Made by a program: the position numbers and the translations under genes. This document shows, in pieces, positions 34,700 to 44,800 of a stretch of 64,000 nucleotides of DNA (positions are counted from its first letter, which is position 1; every line of letters starts with the position of its first letter). The notes below the pieces were generated by a model, which was not told the DNA's origin, did no database searches, and was given only the letters and a program-made list of their open reading frames with translations. This DNA comes from Bacteroidota bacterium (GTDB lineage: Bacteria > Bacteroidota > Bacteroidia > AKYH767-A > 2013-40CM-41-45), in NCBI GenBank assembly GCA_016711505.1, contig JADJSV010000004.1:62001-126000 (forward strand), given 5' to 3'.

Positions 34700-35353
34700 A
34701 TGTCAGTCATTGTAGCCCCCAGCGTTTTGTCTGCCGATTTTGCAAATCTGCAGCGTGATATTGAAATGATCAACAACAGTGAAGCAGATTGGTTTCATGT
34801 GGATGTAATGGACGGCGTTTTTGTTCCAAACATTTCATTTGGATTTCCGGTGATCGCTGCATTGAAGAAACATGCGAAGAAACCATTGGATGTTCATCTG
34901 ATGATCGTTCAACCTGAGCGTTACATTCAGCAATTCAAGGATGCCGGTGCTGATATTTTATCTGTGCACATTGAAGCATCTACTCATTTGCATCGCTCGA
35001 TCCAGCAGATAAAACAAGTTGGCATGCAAGCCGGTGTTGCTATCAATCCGCATACACCTGTGTCATCGCTGATCGATGTGATCGCTGAAATCGATCTGAT
35101 TTGTTTGATGAGTGTGAATCCCGGATTCGGAGGACAAAAATTTATCGAGCGTACTTATGCAAGGATCTCTGAGCTGAAAGAGATGATCGTGAAATCAAAC
35201 TCAAAAGCAAAAATTGAAATCGACGGTGGGGTGGATCTGAAAAATTCTTCCGCACTATTGAAAGCCGGAGCGGATGTTTTTGTGGCGGGGAATACGGTTT
35301 TTTCTAGTAAGGATCCTGTGGAGACGATCCGGATGTTAAAGCAGACGATGTAA
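34700..35353 (+). CDS. rpe: Ribulose-phosphate 3-epimerase
   Basis: 217 residues, typical length. TIM barrel: IVAPSVLSADFANLQRDI, WFHVDVMDGVFVPNISFG (metal-binding His/Asp), KPLDVHLMIVQPERYI, DLICLMSVNPGFGGQKF and the phosphate site KIEIDGGVDLKNSSALLKAGADVFVAGNTVF. Interconverts ribulose-5-P and xylulose-5-P in the pentose phosphate pathway. Intact. Confidence 0.97.
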   Translation: MSVIVAPSVLSADFANLQRDIEMINNSEADWFHVDVMDGVFVPNISFGFPVIAALKKHAKKPLDVHLMIVQPERYIQQFKDAGADILSVHIEASTHLHRSIQQIKQVGMQAGVAINPHTPVSSLIDVIAEIDLICLMSVNPGFGGQKFIERTYARISELKEMIVKSNSKAKIEIDGGVDLKNSSALLKAGADVFVAGNTVFSSKDPVETIRMLKQTM

Positions 35354-35512
35354 AGATTTCGGATTTCGGAATGCGGATTTCGGAATGAACCTTTGATCTA
35401 AGGTCAGGGCTAAGAATTCAAAATCATTTTCATCTAATATTGTATTGTTGATGATGAATTTTGATAAACTAATTTTTAAATTTTTCTATTTGCATACAGT
35501 ATACCTTAAAAA

Positions 35513-35760
35513 CCGAAAATAATATAGCGACCCGTCATCCTGGAAGGATCTTTTCGGTTATAAAGGAAGTTCGTTTGCTATGTGATTTTTTATGACTACA
35601 ATCAGATTGAGACAGGTTTAGCTTTTACTGATGGATTATAAATCCATAGCTCGGGAGCAAAGGATTGAAAATCCTTCGCAGCATGGATTATAAATCCATA
35701 GTTCGAAAGCAAAGGATTAAAAATCCTTCGCAGCGTTTAATCCTTCGCAGCTAGCGCTGA
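35513..35760. repeat. Half GGAAGGA element with GGATTxTAAATCC / AAAGGATT-AATCCTT sub-repeats
   Basis: Contains the right side of the element (ACCCGTCATCCTGGAAGGATC, then TTTTCGGTT, GAAGTTCGTTTGCTA, ACTGATGGATTATAAATCC) and three short AGCAAAGGATT-(G/A)AAAATCCTTCGCAGC palindromes. The palindromic stem and left outer arm present in the 44-kb copies are missing; only a stub CCGAAAAT remains near 35515. Confidence 0.8.
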
Positions 35761-38522
35761 TAAATGATTCTTTCATAACTCACCTCATCTCCACAACGAA
35801 TTATCAAATAATAAATCCCGGAAGAAAATTTATTTGAAATGTCGATTGTGAAATTTTTCTCTTTGGTGTCAAACTGCATGAGTGATCTGCCTGTGTAATC
35901 GATGAGGGTTACTGATTTGTTTCCGGAAATTGTTTCAACGATGAATTTTCCATTGGATGGATTGGGATACACCTTTGTAGAATTGGAAATGTTCTCGGGT
36001 GTTCCGGTATAAATAAACGGAAATGCCAATGAGAAGAATGAGCATCCTGTAGAATCCGTAACCTGTACACTGTAATTTCCGGATGCTGTAGGAGTGTAGG
36101 TCTGACTTGTTGCACCTGCAATGATAAGATTGTTTAAGAGCCACACGTATGAACTACCGGGCGTAGAAGTTAATGTCGGCCATGAGTAGGATATTGTCGG
36201 TGCTGAACCGGTGATTTGAACTAAATTGCTCGTTACAGAATCGTTAAGCGAACAGGTTGCATTACTTTTTAAAGTTGCAGAAATAATATCATTATAACCG
36301 AGTCCCTGGAATTCTACTGTGTCCCGATCAGTAGTGAAATATGAACCATTTATATACCACTTAACTACCGGAAAACTTCCCTCAAACTGCATTGCAGAAG
36401 TAAATGAAATTCTGCCTGAGCAAAGATCTGTAACCGGAAATATATTTATGGTTGGTATTTCAGGTGTGCAAATTTTATTTCTGGTAATATTTGTGACGAT
36501 AGGACTATTGCTATCAAAAAATACCTGAGCACTATTAGTTATTTGAGCTCCTTGAAAAACTGACGGTTTTAGGTTTAAACTAAATTCAACAAAGCCATGA
36601 CTGTTTGCTTCATCGATATTGCTGTCAGGAAGTAATATCGGATCAAATTGCCAGATAAGCTCATGATCAATCAAACTAAAATTGTATGGATGAGATGATG
36701 AAAGTAATTGAATTGTTGAGAGATCAAAGTTGTTATTTAATTGATCAACTATTTTTACAAAATGGGCTGTATCATTTCCTGTATTTTGAAAATTGATGCG
36801 GTATGTAAATCTTTCGTCAGGTTCAGTTATATTATCAGTACCAATTCCTATCGGTGTGACTAACTTTTCATTTGGATCCAGAGAATTTCTGACAACTGAA
36901 CAATGAGTGTAGTGAAATGGTACTGAATTGTCAGGAGCCGATTGCAGAATATAATTCAATGAATATGACTGTCCACTCAGTAATGGACCACATCGTTCAA
37001 TATTTGCTTTCGGAATTCCGGTAACAGGAAATAAATTTGTTTGTTCGGCTTCAAGTCTCATTGTTTTACCGTCACTGATGAAACATAGCGTAGTGTCTTC
37101 ACCTGCTAAAAGTTGAAAACTGCCTTGTTGAACTAAAACATTATCGGCATATAATCTCCAATTGGATGGAGAGTCCATATTACTGCTCGTGTCAGAAATG
37201 TTATAAATAGTAAAACATGATGAATCGTTTTCGCACGAAGAAAATACTCTGATATAGCTGCCATCCCATAAACTATCCGGCTCATACGAACAAAAAGTGA
37301 CGGGACTAATATCTGCATCAATGCAAAGAGTTGCATTCTGTAATCCTGCCGGATCGCAAACCACATCGGCAGAAAGAGAAAATCTAAAATGTGTTCCGAT
37401 TAGTATAGGTGGCAATGAAAACTGATAAACATTATCTGGGAGAACAGTGAAAGGAAATAATGATGAGATGTTGCTCAATTCATTTGGTAACCGCAGATTT
37501 ACAACCGGATTATTTTCAACTTCCGAACCTTCATTGAAACAGGTTACAGAAATTGTTGAATTACTGCATGGCCTGAATGCAGATGATGTTGTTACAACCC
37601 GTAACCGGTTACAACTATACTTCGTTTTTAATCCAAAATCATTTCCTGAAATCGTATCTCCAAAATTTGGAATGTAAACATGAATTGCACCTGAATCCGG
37701 GCAAGAATATTCCAGCAAATTTGATGGGTTTAAAAGTGAAATTCTGAAATTCCCAGTGTCAATAGGAAGGTCATAATTTCCTGAACTATCTGTATTTACA
37801 ATTACAGAATAATTTTGTCTTTCAAGTTTTACAAGAAATGGAGTAGGTCCATAGAAATCAAGATTGATATCTGCATTGTTAAATACGCAGTCGGAATCTT
37901 TGTCGAGGTAAACATGTCCTTTGATTCTGGTATAACCATTTAATGTCAACTCAATTGGATCTGAAATAAGTGCACACAATTGATTTACTCTGACAGTGTA
38001 TCTTCCGGATTCGATAGCTATGAAATTTTGATTACCGTCTATTATCAAAGTGTCGTTTCTGTACCAGTAGTAATAGGTATACCCTGGAGTTGCATGTAAT
38101 TCAACAGGACAACCGGAACATAATGTCGAATCAAATGTGATAGTCAACTTGCGATCGGGATCGGCAAGAAAAGTAGTAGTAGTAGTTTGTCCGATAGTAT
38201 CTGTGACAGTTATTGTATAGAGAACTGAATCTTTAAAAAGTACTAATGGCGATGCAATCGAATCGGCGCTTAATCCTATTGATGGACTCCAGGAATATGT
38301 TAAAGGTCCACAACCACCGGCAGCGATTGGAAAAGCAATTATTGAATCGCCTTGACATGATAACCCATTCCATGTGTCTGTGGAATAGGCGTAGGCTAAA
38401 GATATATGAGTAGCAGAGGAATAGGCATAGGAAGTATTTTCATAAGTATCACCTGTTATATATCCGGAACTGTGTTCATAATTAATCAGATTAGACAGGC
38501 TATCATATAGATGATATACCAA
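35751..38522 (-). CDS. Giant T9SS surface protein, paralogue 1 (main part)
   Basis: 923 codons; the N-terminal ~240 residues lie in the broken stretch up to 39483. Contents: PKD/Ig-like segments (CQGDSIIAFPIAAGGCGPLTYSWSPSIG), a prealbumin-like TRIKGHVYLDKDSDCVFNNADINL domain, then a 'conserved repeat' DUF7619-type region (SLDPNEKLVTPIG ... RINFQNTGNDTAHFVKIVDQL), further Ig-like parts and a T9SS type A sorting domain (KVYPNPSNGKFIVETISGN ... GIYYLIIRCGDEVSYERIIYQ). Clearly paralogous, domain by domain, with 39889-43611. Probable surface adhesin. The 3' side carries half a hairpin element. Confidence 0.85.
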   Translation of the reverse strand: MVYHLYDSLSNLINYEHSSGYITGDTYENTSYAYSSATHISLAYAYSTDTWNGLSCQGDSIIAFPIAAGGCGPLTYSWSPSIGLSADSIASPLVLFKDSVLYTITVTDTIGQTTTTTFLADPDRKLTITFDSTLCSGCPVELHATPGYTYYYWYRNDTLIIDGNQNFIAIESGRYTVRVNQLCALISDPIELTLNGYTRIKGHVYLDKDSDCVFNNADINLDFYGPTPFLVKLERQNYSVIVNTDSSGNYDLPIDTGNFRISLLNPSNLLEYSCPDSGAIHVYIPNFGDTISGNDFGLKTKYSCNRLRVVTTSSAFRPCSNSTISVTCFNEGSEVENNPVVNLRLPNELSNISSLFPFTVLPDNVYQFSLPPILIGTHFRFSLSADVVCDPAGLQNATLCIDADISPVTFCSYEPDSLWDGSYIRVFSSCENDSSCFTIYNISDTSSNMDSPSNWRLYADNVLVQQGSFQLLAGEDTTLCFISDGKTMRLEAEQTNLFPVTGIPKANIERCGPLLSGQSYSLNYILQSAPDNSVPFHYTHCSVVRNSLDPNEKLVTPIGIGTDNITEPDERFTYRINFQNTGNDTAHFVKIVDQLNNNFDLSTIQLLSSSHPYNFSLIDHELIWQFDPILLPDSNIDEANSHGFVEFSLNLKPSVFQGAQITNSAQVFFDSNSPIVTNITRNKICTPEIPTINIFPVTDLCSGRISFTSAMQFEGSFPVVKWYINGSYFTTDRDTVEFQGLGYNDIISATLKSNATCSLNDSVTSNLVQITGSAPTISYSWPTLTSTPGSSYVWLLNNLIIAGATSQTYTPTASGNYSVQVTDSTGCSFFSLAFPFIYTGTPENISNSTKVYPNPSNGKFIVETISGNKSVTLIDYTGRSLMQFDTKEKNFTIDISNKFSSGIYYLIIRCGDEVSYERIIYQR

Positions 38523-39483
38523 AGTTGAACCGGTATTAGAATATGCATGAAATTCTCAAACATTAACAAACCATAAACATCATATGTATAACTTGTATTT
38601 TGGGGAAATGCAGAATGGGATCCGTATGATACAAGTTTCAGATGATTATTAAAATAATCGTATGAGTAGCTCTCAGAATCTGTACCTGAATAATAGTGAT
38701 GTGAATAGTATATTATATTGTTAAGCGAATCGATAATGTAAAAGACAGAATCGTTTTTAGCGAAATCATCTCTCTCAATGAAAGACAGTAACTAACTGTG
38801 TCATATCTCTGCATGGATACTATCTATCCAAAGTCCTGAAAGAAGATCCCATCTTTGAAGAAAAAGTGAATCCCTTAAACCGGCTTGACTTGTAGGTAAT
38901 CTGGTATCGTTCAATATTTCTCCAACTTCCTCCTGAATAGTTTTGAAACTGAATGGATGTCTGCTGATTTCCGGAATAGAAATAATTTCTTTGAGAAATA
39001 AAACCTGTCGAGTCTGACAAAATATAATTCAGAATAAGTTCTGAACCGTTGTAAGTCCAGACTTCACTTTTAGAAATTGTCCAGATACTTCCGTTCCAGT
39101 GTGACGTGGATTCTTGACAATGGTTTTACTGATGGAGTATAAGAAAATTCGATTTTATTCAGGTCTGCAAATCCAGTTCCTGTGCCTTGTAGTTCCACAT
39201 ATTCAATTGTATCATGAAGAGCATTGTATGAGATAAGTTTTTTGACAAATGTTCCTTGAGTGCGAATTATCCCACCCGATGTATTATTTGAGATATTATG
39301 TACTGAAGAATAAACACGTCCATTTGTTAAATCGAATGAGTCAACATAAATTTTATTTGTTCTGATTCCGTTGTTTTTTTCTTGTGTATATCTTGTAACT
39401 ACAGAATCATTACCACATGTCTGCGAAAAGCAATTGGTAAAATGTAATATTGATAAAATTGCAATGGAGATAAATCTATTCAT
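38523..39483 (-). pseudogene. Frameshifted N-terminal part of giant T9SS paralogue 1
   Basis: Starts at ATG 39483 with a signal peptide (MNRFISIAILSILHFTNCFSQTCGNDSVV). Open pieces at 39070-39483 and 38820-39020 match the intact paralogue: SFDLTNGRVYSS, HWNGSIWTISKSEVWTYNGS, SDSTGFISQRNYFYSGNQQ, NIERYQITY. At least three indels between 38523 and 39110 separate these pieces from the main frame, so the protein as read lacks its export signal. Confidence 0.7.
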
Positions 39484-39601
39484 TGGGCGGATTATAAAAT
39501 TTGAAAATAATACTAAGTGGAAAGATAATAAAAAGTTGGGATTTAGGGGGGATTGAATAAATTCCTTTGAAGTTTTGTGTCTTCTTTTTCAACCATTTTC
39601 C

Positions 39602-39875
39602 AAACATCCAACATAGACAATATGGCAGCCTTTCATCATGGAAGGATCTTTTCGGTTATAAGTATGTTCGTTTGATAGAAGTGATCTACTAGTGCTGCAA
39701 TTGTTGCTACAGGATTAGCTCTAATTATGGATTGCAAATCCATAGCTCGGGAGCAAAGGATTGAAAATCCTTCGCAGCGGGATCCATAGCTCGAAAGCAA
39801 AGGATTAAAAATCCTTCGCAGCAGGATCCATAGCTCGAAAGCAAAGGATTAAAAATCCTTCGCAGCTTCGCAGCT
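39602..39875. repeat. Half GGAAGGA element with repeated AAAGGATT-AATCCTT palindromes
   Basis: CATCCAACATAGACAATATGG, ATGGAAGGATCTTTTCGG and the GTTCGTTTG tract, followed by three or four AGCAAAGGATT-AAAATCCTTCGCAGC units. Located 3' of paralogue 2 and 5' of paralogue 1. As at 35513, the left half and long palindrome are absent. Confidence 0.8.
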
Positions 39876-39888
39876 GTAATAAAATTTG

Positions 39889-42800
39889 TTAAGGTTGAAC
39901 AATAATTCTTTCATAACTTATTTCTTCTCCATTCCTTACAATCAGGTAATAGACACCTGAAGAAATGTTTTCCGGTAAGTTTATGAAAATGCTGTTTTCT
40001 GAAGTAGTAAAATTAAGAATGGATTGGTTTGTCAGATCTTTGATAGATATGATCTTATTTCCCGGTGCTGTATTAACTCTGAATTTACCTCTTGATGGAT
40101 TCGGATAAACCTTTAAGTTTTCTGATTTCACATTTGAAAGTCCGGTGAAAACAAAAGGAAAATCAGGTGAAAGCTGACTACATCCCGCAGTATCCGTAAC
40201 TTGAACCTGATAATTACCACTCGCTAGCGGAATATAAGTTTGATTTATTGCTCCTGAAATCATAACACTGTCTAGATACCACTGATATGCTGTACCAGGA
40301 CTGGACACTAATTCCGGCCATGAATAATTAATTGTAGGAAGTGAATTTGAGAGCAGCACAAAATTGCTGCTAACTGAATCAAAAATTGAACATGGGGAAC
40401 TACTCCAGAGTTTTGCTTGTATCTGATCGTTTAAATTTAAGCCTGAAAGAGTAATTGTATCTCCATTAAATGGGAAATATATTCCATTAATATACCATTT
40501 TATAATTGGAGAATTTCCGGGATATTGTAAAGTTGAACCAATTGTTACATTACCTGCGCAAAAATCAGAAATTTGCGAAATGGAAATGGTTGGAGATTCG
40601 GGCGTACAGATTTTGACCCAGGGTGAATTTGCATAGATCGGACTGTTGAAATCAAAATAGATGTTAGCAGTATTAGAAACTAACGTTCCTTGAGGTGTAC
40701 TGGATTTAACTTTTATGCTGAATTCAACATAACCATGACTATTGGTTTCATCGACATTACTATCCGGTAATAATATCTGGTCAAATAACCAGGTCATCTT
40801 ATGGTTTTCAATTGAAAAGGAATATGGATGTGATGATGAAATAATTTGTATTGTAGTACGATCAAAATGAAAAGTGATATCATCTGTAATCTTAACGATA
40901 TATGCTGTGTCATTACCAGTATTCTGAAAATCTATCCTGTAGGTAATTCTTTCATCAGGATGAAAAATTCTTCTGGATCCATATCCTGTAGGACTTACAG
41001 ATTTCGTATTTGGATCATAGGAATTGAAGACTGGAGCGCAATAAGTTTTTTGAAAAGGCAGGGAGTTGTTTCGTGGTGACTGGAGAATATAATTTAATGA
41101 ATAGTTTGATCCGGATTGTAAAACTCCGCAACGTTCAACATTTGCATCAGGAATTCCTGTTGTTGGAAAAGAATCGGTCTGATCAGCTTCAAGTCTGTAT
41201 GTTCTTCCATCACTGGAAAAGCAAAGTGCAGTATCTTCTCCCGATTGTAACTGAAATGTTCCTTGTTGAATCAATAAATTATCGGCATACAATTTCCAGA
41301 CTGAAGGCATGTCCATATCACTTCCAGGATTAGCATAGTTGTGTATTGTGAAGCATGCTGAATCATTTTCACAAGATGAATATACTCTAATATAACTTCC
41401 ATCCCAGGCACTATCTGGTTCTAGTGAACAAAAGTTTATTGGAGTAATTTCTGCATCTATACATAATGTTGCACCTTGAAGCCCTGTGGGATCGCAAATT
41501 ACATCCGCTGATAAACTGAAATTACCAATTCCCAAGATTCCAAGTGGAGGCAGAGAAAATTGATAAGTATTGTCAGAAAGAACTGTAAAGGTTTCAGATG
41601 ATGTTATATTGATTAATTCAAGTGGTAGTCGAAGATTAACGACCGGATTGGTTTCATCAACTGAACCTTCATTGTAATAATTTACATTAATTGTTTCATT
41701 ACTGCATGGTTGAAATCTGGACGCAGAAACATTTACACTCATTCGATTACAACTGTATCTGATCTTTAATCCAAAATCATTTCCGGTAACCGTATCACCG
41801 TATGCTGGAACATAAACATGTACTACTCCTGAATCAGGACAGGAGTACATAAATATATTAGAGGGATTGATCACTGAGATCCTGAAATTTCCTGTATCAA
41901 TTGGAATATCATAATAGCCGGCACTATCTGTATTTATCAAAGCAGAATAATTTTGTCGCTGTAGTTGAATTAAGAATGGTGTAGTTCCATACCTGACTAA
42001 GTTCAGATCAGCATTATTAAAAACACAATCAGAATCCATGTCGAGATAAACATGTCCCCGAATTCTCGTCAGCCCTGATAAAGTAAGTACTACTGAATTG
42101 GAACTAAGGTCACAGTAACCTGACGCTTCAACTCTGTAAATTCCGGATTCTATTGCCAGAAAATTCTGTCCCTGGCTAATTAAAGTGTCATTTCTGTACC
42201 ATTTATAATCTGAATATCCGGATGTAGCTGATAACATTACAGGACAACCAGGACATAGAGTAGTGTCGAATGAAATACTTAATTTATAATCAGGTTCAAC
42301 TGTAAATATAGTGGATGCACTTTGTCCTATACTATCGGTTATTGTTATTGTATAGGAAATTGAATCCTGAAAAGTTATGGTCGGGTTTGGAACAGTATCA
42401 GAACTTAATCCAATCGATGGGCTCCAGTTTATTGTGTAGGGTCCACATGCTCCCGAGATCAACGGAATTGAAAAAGTAGAATCAGCTTGACATGTCAGTA
42501 GAGTATAATCTTCAACAGGAATATATGCAAGTGCTAAACCATTATCTGTTGAATATGTAAAAGTTGCCTTTGAATTTCTGTCTGAAGCTCCAGAACCAAA
42601 TGATGATCTATATTCTAAAGGATTTCCCAAACTATCGTAAGTATCATTTGAACCGGAACTTGAAGTTGGTGAATTAGATGAAGTGTTTCTTCGAAGTAAT
42701 ATTCCCGCAGTATCATAAGTGTAATTTTCCGAATAGGAATATGCAGCAGATACATGAAAACTGACCAGTTTCAGATTCTCATGAAAGTAATTCCATGTAG

Positions 42801-43611
42801 TGGTTTCGACTGTCTGGTTGCTCATTAACATTTGATGAACCATTCTAACAACATTGTTTAAGCTGTCGACAGAATATGTAATGGTATCTCCGGGAAAGTA
42901 CATGTATCTGACTAAATCAGCTAAATAGGTTGTCTGATTATAACTTCCTTCCAGACTATCTATCCAGAGATTTAAACTTGTGTCCCATTTTTGTAAATAA
43001 AGAGAATCCCGATTCCCGGATGGCAGATAGGTAATTAGAAATTGTTCAACATTCAACCAATTCCCGCTAATATAATTTTGGAGTAAAACAGAAACTTGTT
43101 GATTTCCGGAATAAGAATAATTTTTTTGCAGAATATTTCCGGTAGAATCGGAAACCAGATAATTCAAAATATGTCCTGAGCCATTAATTGTCCAGACTTC
43201 ACTTATTGCGATCATCCATGCACTGCCGTTCCATCTTGAATCAACCCTTGAAAGTAATTTGTTATTCAGGTTATAATTAAATTCAATTTTTCTCACATCA
43301 GTATAACCGGTACCTGTTCCTAGTGCTTCTCTATATTCCAGTGTATCACTATTAGCATTGTAGGAGAGAAGTCTTCTCACAAAGTTTCCGTTCGTACGGA
43401 CAGGAATGGGATTGTTAATTAAATCAATAAAAGTACTATAGACTTTTCCGTTAGTCAGGTCAAAAGAATCAATACTAATTGTTCTTGTCAAATCACCATT
43501 GTCGTTTTCAAAATAAGTTTTTCCAACTACTGAATCATTTGCACATGATTGTGAAAATCCTTGTGTTGAGATGAATACTGAAAATATTATAAATAGTAGG
43601 AATTTCTTCAT
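39889..43611 (-). CDS. Giant T9SS surface protein, paralogue 2
   Basis: 1240 residues, intact. Signal peptide (FLLFIIFSVFISTQGFSQ). The N-terminal ~330 residues are YD-repeat-like text (KIEFNYNLNNKLLSRVDSRWNGSAW, YTYDTAGILLRRNT, DTYDSLGNPLEYRS). Then Ig/PKD-like (GACGPYTINWSPSIGLSSDTV), the TRIRGHVYLDMDSDCVFNNADLNL prealbumin-like domain, a DUF7619-type region (SYDPNTKSVSPTGYG ... YRIDFQNTGNDTAYIVKITDDI), more Ig-like parts and the T9SS sorting domain (KVYPNPSRGKFRVNTAPGNK ... GVYYLIVRNGEEISYERIIVQ). Probable surface adhesin made in tandem with paralogue 1. Confidence 0.88.
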   Translation of the reverse strand: MKKFLLFIIFSVFISTQGFSQSCANDSVVGKTYFENDNGDLTRTISIDSFDLTNGKVYSTFIDLINNPIPVRTNGNFVRRLLSYNANSDTLEYREALGTGTGYTDVRKIEFNYNLNNKLLSRVDSRWNGSAWMIAISEVWTINGSGHILNYLVSDSTGNILQKNYSYSGNQQVSVLLQNYISGNWLNVEQFLITYLPSGNRDSLYLQKWDTSLNLWIDSLEGSYNQTTYLADLVRYMYFPGDTITYSVDSLNNVVRMVHQMLMSNQTVETTTWNYFHENLKLVSFHVSAAYSYSENYTYDTAGILLRRNTSSNSPTSSSGSNDTYDSLGNPLEYRSSFGSGASDRNSKATFTYSTDNGLALAYIPVEDYTLLTCQADSTFSIPLISGACGPYTINWSPSIGLSSDTVPNPTITFQDSISYTITITDSIGQSASTIFTVEPDYKLSISFDTTLCPGCPVMLSATSGYSDYKWYRNDTLISQGQNFLAIESGIYRVEASGYCDLSSNSVVLTLSGLTRIRGHVYLDMDSDCVFNNADLNLVRYGTTPFLIQLQRQNYSALINTDSAGYYDIPIDTGNFRISVINPSNIFMYSCPDSGVVHVYVPAYGDTVTGNDFGLKIRYSCNRMSVNVSASRFQPCSNETINVNYYNEGSVDETNPVVNLRLPLELINITSSETFTVLSDNTYQFSLPPLGILGIGNFSLSADVICDPTGLQGATLCIDAEITPINFCSLEPDSAWDGSYIRVYSSCENDSACFTIHNYANPGSDMDMPSVWKLYADNLLIQQGTFQLQSGEDTALCFSSDGRTYRLEADQTDSFPTTGIPDANVERCGVLQSGSNYSLNYILQSPRNNSLPFQKTYCAPVFNSYDPNTKSVSPTGYGSRRIFHPDERITYRIDFQNTGNDTAYIVKITDDITFHFDRTTIQIISSSHPYSFSIENHKMTWLFDQILLPDSNVDETNSHGYVEFSIKVKSSTPQGTLVSNTANIYFDFNSPIYANSPWVKICTPESPTISISQISDFCAGNVTIGSTLQYPGNSPIIKWYINGIYFPFNGDTITLSGLNLNDQIQAKLWSSSPCSIFDSVSSNFVLLSNSLPTINYSWPELVSSPGTAYQWYLDSVMISGAINQTYIPLASGNYQVQVTDTAGCSQLSPDFPFVFTGLSNVKSENLKVYPNPSRGKFRVNTAPGNKIISIKDLTNQSILNFTTSENSIFINLPENISSGVYYLIVRNGEEISYERIIVQP

Positions 43612-43740
43612 AGTGTTTTTATTAGGTCTTTAAGAAAAATCTTAATTCAGGAAAGATAATAATAAATAAACTATGAAAATGGCGGCAGGCTTTTATTTGG
43701 TGAATGGATGATTTTGATGGATTAAAGAGTGACATTCGAT

Positions 43741-44019
43741 TAGAAGTGTAGTGGATGATTCTCGGAAAAGAAAAAAGAGATTAATTGCCATCGGCAATTA
43801 ATCTCTTTTTTCTTTTCCGAGAATCATCCATAAATAATATGGTAGACCGTCATCCTGGAAGGATCTTTTTGGTTATTAAGGAAGTTCGTTTGCTATATGA
43901 TTTTTTATGACTACAATAAGATTGAGACAGGATTAGCTTTTACTGATGGATTATAAATCCATAGCTCGAAAGCAAAGGATTGAAAATCCTTCGCAGCTGG
44001 ATTTCATTTGCCCATTTAT
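43741..44019. repeat. GGAAGGA nested hairpin element, tandem unit 1
   Basis: Central perfect palindrome 43753-43829: 37-bp arms, 3-nt loop ATC, base GGATGATTCTCGG and tip TTGCC-ATC-GGCAA. It is followed by CCGTCATCCTGGAAGGATC, the GTTCGTTTGCTATATGA tract, GATGGATTATAAATCC and the AGCAAAGGATTGAAAATCCT palindrome. The left outer arm is lacking in this unit. Confidence 0.9.
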
Positions 44020-44339
44020 TAATTTTCCACTTACAGAACACTGTACCTTAATAACCGAAAAGGTCCTTCCAGGATGACTGTTAATGGTGGTTATAGTGTT
44101 GGATTTGCGAAAAATTAAAAAGCGATTTTTGCCAAAGGCAAAAATCGCTTTTTAATTTTTCGCAAATCCAACATAAATAATATGGCGACACGTCATCCTG
44201 GAAGGAACTTTTCGGTTTTAGGGAAGTTTGTTTGCTATATGATTTTTTATTATTATAATTTGATTGAAACAGGATTAGCTTTTACTGATGGATTATAAAT
44301 CCATAGCTCGGGGGCAAAGGATTAAAAATCCTTCGCAGC
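44020..44339. repeat. GGAAGGA nested hairpin element, tandem unit 2
   Basis: Left outer arm ACCGAAAAGGTCCTTCCAGG (44054-44078), perfect palindrome 44098-44172 (36-bp arms, loop AAA, base GTTGGATTTGCG, tip TTGCC-AAA-GGCAA), right outer arm GTCATCCTGGAAGGA plus ACTTTTCGGTT, then the shared tail with GATGGATTATAAATCC and AAAGGATTAAAAATCCTT. Confidence 0.92.
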
Positions 44340-44742
44340 GGGATCCATTAAATTTCAATTGCCAATTATTAATTTTTCCTCTTTTCTAACTTTGTACCTT
44401 AACCAAAAAGGTCCTTCCAGGATGACAATTTGTATGTCGAAGTAGTGTTGGATTTGCGGAAAAAATAAAAAAGCTATTATTGCCACAGGCAATAATAGCT
44501 TTTTTATTTTTTCCGCAAATCCAACATAAATGAAATGGCGACCCGTCATCCTGGAAGGAACTTTTCGGTTTTAGGGAAGTTCGTTTGCTATATGATTTTT
44601 TACGATTATAATTTGATTGAAACAGGTTTAGCTTTTACTGATGGATTATAAATCCATAGCTCGAAAGCAAAGGATTGAAAATCCTTCGCAGCGGTTTCCA
44701 TAGCTCAGAGCAAAGGATTCAAAATCCTTCACAACAAAGAAC
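44340..44742. repeat. GGAAGGA nested hairpin element, tandem unit 3
   Basis: Same architecture as unit 2: left outer arm AAAGGTCCTTCCAGGATGAC, perfect palindrome 44447-44525 (38-bp arms, loop ACA, base GTTGGATTTGCG, tip TTGCC-ACA-GGCAA), right arm, and tail with two AAAGGATT palindromes. The middle of the stem differs from unit 2 but both arms differ in step. Confidence 0.92.
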
Positions 44743-44775
44743 AAAAAAAGCCGCACATTTCTGTACGGCTCTTTT
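44743..44775 (-). terminator. rpoD terminator
   Basis: Minus strand AGCCGTACA-GAAA-TGTGCGGCT followed by T7. 9-bp stem about 25 bp after the rpoD stop. Confidence 0.85.
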
Positions 44776-44800
44776 CACTTTTGATTATGTATGGGGCATC

